Positions 59,768 through 63,549 of a stretch of DNA of 63,549 nucleotides are shown one piece after another. Both the position numbers and the translations under genes were made by a program. The notes under the pieces are model-generated. The model saw only the letters and a program-made list of their open reading frames with translations. It did not search any database and had not been told where the DNA came from. The DNA is from a virus. The stretch lies in IMG/VR virus record IMGVR_UViG_3300023501_000009, positions 1 to 63,549 of that record. One strand, 5' to 3'. Every line of letters begins with the position of its first letter. Position 1 is the first letter of the stretch.

Positions 59768-60722
59768 ATGGGATCCACTTGAAGAAGTTATAGTAGGAGA
59801 TTGCAGACCTACATATCCAGGCGTGCCTGAGTTAGATAAAATACTAACAGAAACAAAAGAGGATTTAGATAACTTAGCCAACTACTTAACTAAGTTAGGC
59901 ATTAAAGTACACCGCCCAACAATAGGCGATCTACAGCCTAGTCAAATATATCCTATTGTGCCACGTGATCAGTATTTGGTATATGGCGATTGTGTATACC
60001 AAACATATACAAGTATGAAGGATAGATACTGGGACGGCTTATGTTATTATGATGTATTTGCACAACTGTTTATGCAAGGACATAACTGGTTAAGTCAGCC
60101 ACCGCCTATACTAGAACAGTTATCCTACCAAATGGTTGCCACACCGTATCATCACGAATATAAAAATAAATTGTTATGGCACACTGCTACAATGTTTAAG
60201 GCAGGTGATAGCATAATTATTAATGACTACGGTCCGGGTAACCAAAATGGGTATGACTGGATGGAGAGAAACTGTGAAGGCACTCTAGTAAAAAACGTAG
60301 ACACAAGACAAGGTCGATGGGGCCACATAGATCAAGGCTTTTACATGACGGATGATGACACAGTGTTTTGTGTTGACATCTCGTGGGTACCACAATGCTT
60401 ACGTAGCAAAACAATTATAGAACTAAACAATAGAACTTTCAAGTATAGTGAAAGTTTAAAAGACATACAACAGGGTAACAGGAAAAATTTATTTACGTGG
60501 CTGGAACAGTGGCAAGGACTCGCACAAGACACAGCATTTGAAAGTAACGTTTTAGTTGTGGACAGCGAAAACATTGTAAGTAGTATAGAGTTACCTGAAG
60601 TAGAAGCACATGGCATAACAGTACACCATGTTCCCGTAAGACACGGCATGTTTTGGGAAGCCGGTATACATTGTTTAACACTTGATGTTAGACGTAACGG
60701 ATCAAAGAGAAGAGTAGTATGA
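59751..60722 (+). CDS. Amidinotransferase (glycine amidinotransferase-like, GME superfamily)
   Basis: 323 residues from GTG 59751, chosen because AAGGAG ends 7 bases before it; a TTG at 59745 would sit on the ribosome site. WTEWDPLEEVIVG, YPIVPRDQYLVYGDCVYQTY, RQGRWGHIDQGFYMTDDDTV and HHVPVRHGMFWEAGIHCLTL match the guanidino-modifying superfamily. Asp (PRDQ), His (GHID) and Cys308 (GIHC) give the usual catalytic set. Relatives move the amidino group of arginine to glycine, lysine or an aminosugar. With an aminotransferase next to it, a guanidino-compound product is plausible but not shown. Confidence 0.85.
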   Translation: MTVWTEWDPLEEVIVGDCRPTYPGVPELDKILTETKEDLDNLANYLTKLGIKVHRPTIGDLQPSQIYPIVPRDQYLVYGDCVYQTYTSMKDRYWDGLCYYDVFAQLFMQGHNWLSQPPPILEQLSYQMVATPYHHEYKNKLLWHTATMFKAGDSIIINDYGPGNQNGYDWMERNCEGTLVKNVDTRQGRWGHIDQGFYMTDDDTVFCVDISWVPQCLRSKTIIELNNRTFKYSESLKDIQQGNRKNLFTWLEQWQGLAQDTAFESNVLVVDSENIVSSIELPEVEAHGITVHHVPVRHGMFWEAGIHCLTLDVRRNGSKRRVV

Positions 60723-62089
60723 CAAAAGGCGATCAAAGCGAATTTATGTCAGCGGCAGAGGCCATGAAGGACCAGTTGGGTCCTAGTCTTTGCTATGCAA
60801 AATGGAAACAAGTAAGTTTGCACCTGCCCACAGGACTTAACAACAGTTGCTATCATCCACCGTTGCACAAAATACCTTTAGCGGCAATACAAAAGAATCC
60901 CAGCGCACTACATAACACAGAGCATAAAAAACAACAACGTAAGTTAATGATAGAGGGCAAGCGTCCTGAAGAGTGTAGTTACTGTTGGGCAATAGAAGAT
61001 GCAGGTAACTTGAGTGATAGACATTATCGTTCAGGTGAGCCCTGGGCACAAATGGATCCTGCCACAATAGACTGGCAAGAAGATGTTATACCTAGTTATG
61101 TGGAAGTCAATTTTAACAACGCATGTAACCTTAGGTGCAGTTATTGTAGCCCACAGTTTAGTTCAAGTTGGGCAAAAGAAGTACAAGACAAAGGTGCTTA
61201 CCCAACAATACAACCACACAATGCACCAGAACACTTTATGGGAGACAGGCGACCTGTTCCTAATAGAGAAGAAAATCCATATGTTGACGCATTTTGGAAA
61301 TGGTGGCCAGAACTATACCCCAAACTAGAACACTTTAGAATGACTGGTGGTGAGCCACTAATGGATCGTAACACATACCGTGTGTTTGAGTACGTGTTAG
61401 CATTGCCTAAGCCTGATTTACATTTAAATGTTACCAGTAACTTCAGTGTTGAGAATGGTTTGTTTATCAAGTACATAGAATACGTTAAGAAGATGTGTTC
61501 GAGCAACTACTTAGAACACTTTATGCAGTATGTTAGTGTAGACAGCATGGGTGTACAAGCAGAGTACATACGTGATGGTTTAAAAATGCAACGCTTGACA
61601 GGATACGTAGAGCATTACCTACGTGAAGTTAAATACAAGAACAGTCTAACATTTATTATTACAATGAATAATTTAAGTGTTATCAGATTACAAAAATTGC
61701 TAGGCTGGATATTAGAATTGCGACGTCAACACAATAAAGAGTACAATAAAATTTGGTTTGATACTCCTTTACTTAGACAACCTGCTTGGCAGAGTTTACA
61801 AATACTACCAGAAAGTTATGCACAACGTCTAGACGAAGTTGCTGACTGGATGGAAGAGAATATAGAATACAGTACAGGTTTTAAAGACTTTGAGGTACAA
61901 CGTATGCGAAGAACCATTGCTTGGATGCGAGAAGGCCAACAACTGGATGGAGAGTACATTAAACAACAAAAGAGAAACTTCTTTTTATTTTTCAATGAAC
62001 ACGATAAACGTAGAAATACAAACTTTTTAGAAACTTTCCCGGAAATGGAATCCTGGTGGTCAGAATGTAGGTACCATGCACAAGTTTAA
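60719..62089 (+). CDS. Radical SAM protein with N-terminal accessory cysteines (twitch-type), copy 1
   Basis: 456 residues. NNACNLRCSYCSPQFSSSWA holds the CxxxCxxC iron-sulphur motif (Cys136, Cys140, Cys143); HFRMTGGEPLMDRNTYRVFE is the GGEP motif that binds S-adenosylmethionine; LHLNVTSNFSVENGLF and FIITMNNLS complete the barrel. The N-terminus has NNSCYHPPLHKIPLAAIQKN and PEECSYCWAIED, an accessory cluster-binding layout. Substrate unknown. The ATG overlaps the amidinotransferase stop. Such twitch radical SAM genes are frequent in marine T4-like phages. Confidence 0.88.
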   Translation: MTKGDQSEFMSAAEAMKDQLGPSLCYAKWKQVSLHLPTGLNNSCYHPPLHKIPLAAIQKNPSALHNTEHKKQQRKLMIEGKRPEECSYCWAIEDAGNLSDRHYRSGEPWAQMDPATIDWQEDVIPSYVEVNFNNACNLRCSYCSPQFSSSWAKEVQDKGAYPTIQPHNAPEHFMGDRRPVPNREENPYVDAFWKWWPELYPKLEHFRMTGGEPLMDRNTYRVFEYVLALPKPDLHLNVTSNFSVENGLFIKYIEYVKKMCSSNYLEHFMQYVSVDSMGVQAEYIRDGLKMQRLTGYVEHYLREVKYKNSLTFIITMNNLSVIRLQKLLGWILELRRQHNKEYNKIWFDTPLLRQPAWQSLQILPESYAQRLDEVADWMEENIEYSTGFKDFEVQRMRRTIAWMREGQQLDGEYIKQQKRNFFLFFNEHDKRRNTNFLETFPEMESWWSECRYHAQV

Positions 62090-63302
62090 TGAAAACACCT
62101 GCCCAGCATTCTATGTAGATGCTACTGTAGATCCTGCAGGATCATATAGCCCATGTACTGCGCTGGGGGGCGGGGCATACAAATTTCCTAATAAAACTTT
62201 TAAGGAGATTTGGGCAAGCCCTGAACTTGAAGATGCTAGACAGCGATCCAGTAACGGCGAACAATTAGACATGTGTCAGAGATGTTGGTCGGAAGAAAAA
62301 TTAGGACATAGAAGTGAAAGAGTAAATCAACTAAGTAGATTATCCTTGTTTGATTTTGTTAACACAGATTACACTAAAGGACCTAAAAACTTAAACATTA
62401 AAGTAAGTAATATATGTAACCTGCGTTGCAGAACATGTCAAAGTTACGACAGTTACTTGTACCACATAGAAGGCAAACACTATGAAGAAAAACATGGGTT
62501 GTCTAATACAATATACACCAGAGAAAAGTTTAAAAAACATTTTACAGATGAGCAGTTGGATGACCTATATAACTATGTTGATAACTTAGAAAAAATAGAA
62601 CTGTATGGTGGGGAGCCACTGTTGGATAACATGGTTCCTAAACTGCTTACTCGCATTGTTGATTCAGGAAAAGCCAAAGACATAGACCTAAAGATAAGCA
62701 CAAACTGCACACATAAGTTGACAGAAGCCTGGCGTAACATTTTACTTGGTTTTAAAAATGTAACTGTTAACATCAGTCTGGACGCAGTGGGCAAAAAGAT
62801 AACCTACGTGAGACACCCAGCAGATTGGAAAATAGTATATAATAACCTATGTGATTTTATCAAACTAGAAGAACAGTCAAACTATAGTGTAAGTATCGTC
62901 CCTGTCATATGTGTAAGTGCTATTAATGTATGGGACTTTCATGAAGTATATGAACAGTTTGTAAAGTTTAAGATGTTTCACAATATTGAGATCACACCGT
63001 TTGTAATACTTGTACAGTGGCCCAGTTATTATTGCGTAAATGTAATACCAGACAAAATTAAACCTATTGTGCGTGAACATTTAGAGTCTCATGTAGAACT
63101 TATAGGAAAAAATAATGTAACGTCTATAGTAAAACTACTTGAAACAAAACCAAAGTTATTTGATGAATCAGAGTTAAATGTCAACACACCCTGGGACGAG
63201 TTTAAGTTTTGGACAAAAGAAAAAGACTTGTATAGAAATGAAGATTATGTTACAATATTTCCTGAGTATGGAAAAATACTCAATGACAATGGAGTATGGT
63301 AA
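62076..63302 (+). CDS. Radical SAM protein with twitch/SPASM-like N-terminal cysteines, copy 2
   Basis: 408 residues. SNICNLRCRTCQSYDSYLYH gives the CxxxCxxC motif (Cys114, Cys118, Cys121); KIELYGGEPLLDNMVPKLLT is the GGEP motif; DLKISTNCTHKLTEAWRNIL and NVTVNISLDAVGKKI follow. The N-terminus (NTCPAFYVDATVDPAGSYSP, then C) plus LDMCQRCWSEEKLGHRSERV carries additional cysteines, typically binding an auxiliary cluster. It overlaps copy 1 by 14 bp. Substrate unknown. The third copy begins immediately after the stop. Confidence 0.88.
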   Translation: MHKFNENTCPAFYVDATVDPAGSYSPCTALGGGAYKFPNKTFKEIWASPELEDARQRSSNGEQLDMCQRCWSEEKLGHRSERVNQLSRLSLFDFVNTDYTKGPKNLNIKVSNICNLRCRTCQSYDSYLYHIEGKHYEEKHGLSNTIYTREKFKKHFTDEQLDDLYNYVDNLEKIELYGGEPLLDNMVPKLLTRIVDSGKAKDIDLKISTNCTHKLTEAWRNILLGFKNVTVNISLDAVGKKITYVRHPADWKIVYNNLCDFIKLEEQSNYSVSIVPVICVSAINVWDFHEVYEQFVKFKMFHNIEITPFVILVQWPSYYCVNVIPDKIKPIVREHLESHVELIGKNNVTSIVKLLETKPKLFDESELNVNTPWDEFKFWTKEKDLYRNEDYVTIFPEYGKILNDNGVW

Positions 63303-63549
63303 TTGAATGATTTAGAATTTAAGAAACAAATGTTAGACACAAAGTCAGCGAGCTTTTGTGGAGCGAAATGGTATAACGCCACCATATGGTTAGGCAGTGG
63401 CATGAGTACCAGTTGTCATCACCCACCAGCACACAAAGTTGATATTGAAGAAGTTAAGCGTAATCCCAAAGCAATACACAACACGCCCGAAAAGAAGCAA
63501 GACAGGGCGCAGATGCAGGCAGGAGAACGTCCGCCAGGTTGTGAGTACT
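63303..63549 (+). CDS. Third radical SAM-type protein, N-terminal part only (cut by right edge)
   Basis: An open frame from TTG 63303, one base past the previous stop, runs off the window. The 82 visible residues include FCGAKWYNATIWLGSGMSTS, then CHHPPAHKVDIEEVKRNPKA, IHNTPEKKQDRAQMQAGERP, ending PGCEY. They align with the N-terminus of copy 1 (LCYAKWKQVSLHLPTGLNNS; CYHPPLHKIPLAAIQKNPSA; LHNTEHKK). GGAG lies about 10 bases upstream of the TTG. The SAM motif would be beyond the edge, so the call rests on this paralogy. Confidence 0.75.
   Translation, partial: MNDLEFKKQMLDTKSASFCGAKWYNATIWLGSGMSTSCHHPPAHKVDIEEVKRNPKAIHNTPEKKQDRAQMQAGERPPGCEY

Overview
The window is a stretch of an AT-rich genome of a T4-like marine myovirus. 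Diagnostic T4 core genes are present: portal gp20, protease gp21, scaffold gp22, capsid gp23, recombination nucleases gp46/gp47, late sigma factor gp55, and baseplate genes gp26, gp48, gp53, gp5, gp25, gp6 and gp7. The tail-fibre and baseplate proteins are long and of the kind seen in cyanophages and other oceanic T4-like phages. No photosynthesis genes or tRNAs lie in the window. A cyanobacterial host is suggested mainly by two glutamine riboswitch aptamers, an RNA class known from cyanobacteria, cyanophages and marine metagenomes. That host call is an inference.

Layout. 1-8.3 kb (minus strand): a run of virion/fibre proteins, including a partial repeat fibre at the left edge, a large PKD-domain protein and a sialyltransferase-fold protein. 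8.4-9.0 kb: an RNA-regulatory island holding a zinc-finger endonuclease remnant, a strong promoter, two tandem glutamine aptamers, a 33-codon ORF with a strong ribosome binding site, and a terminator. 9.0-16.8 kb (minus): the head operon gp23, gp22, gp21, two core proteins and gp20, preceded by a tape-measure protein. 16.8-18.6 kb (plus, divergent): gp26, a gp51-like protein and an acyltransferase. 18.6-19.0 kb: a gene-free, hairpin-rich segment. 19.0-24.8 kb (minus): a GIY-YIG nuclease, gp46 broken into two genes by a split intein with an endonuclease gene between the halves, gp47 and gp55.

24.8-54.8 kb (plus): the baseplate and fibre operon gp48, gp53, a hub-like protein, gp5, gp25, gp6, a giant 3652-residue gp7 and a gp8-position protein. 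Paralogous fibre genes follow. Perfect or near TATAAATA motifs stand before many structural genes, matching a gp55-dependent late regime. 54.9-63.5 kb (plus): after a terminator, a host-type promoter begins a tightly overlapping accessory cluster. It encodes three GT-A-like proteins, a class III aminotransferase, an amidinotransferase, and three radical SAM proteins, the last cut by the window edge.

The two most notable systems are (i) the tandem glutamine-sensing leader controlling a micropeptide beside the capsid gene and (ii) gp46 fractured exactly in its Walker A motif by an atypically split intein, with an EDxHD endonuclease gene overlapping both halves.
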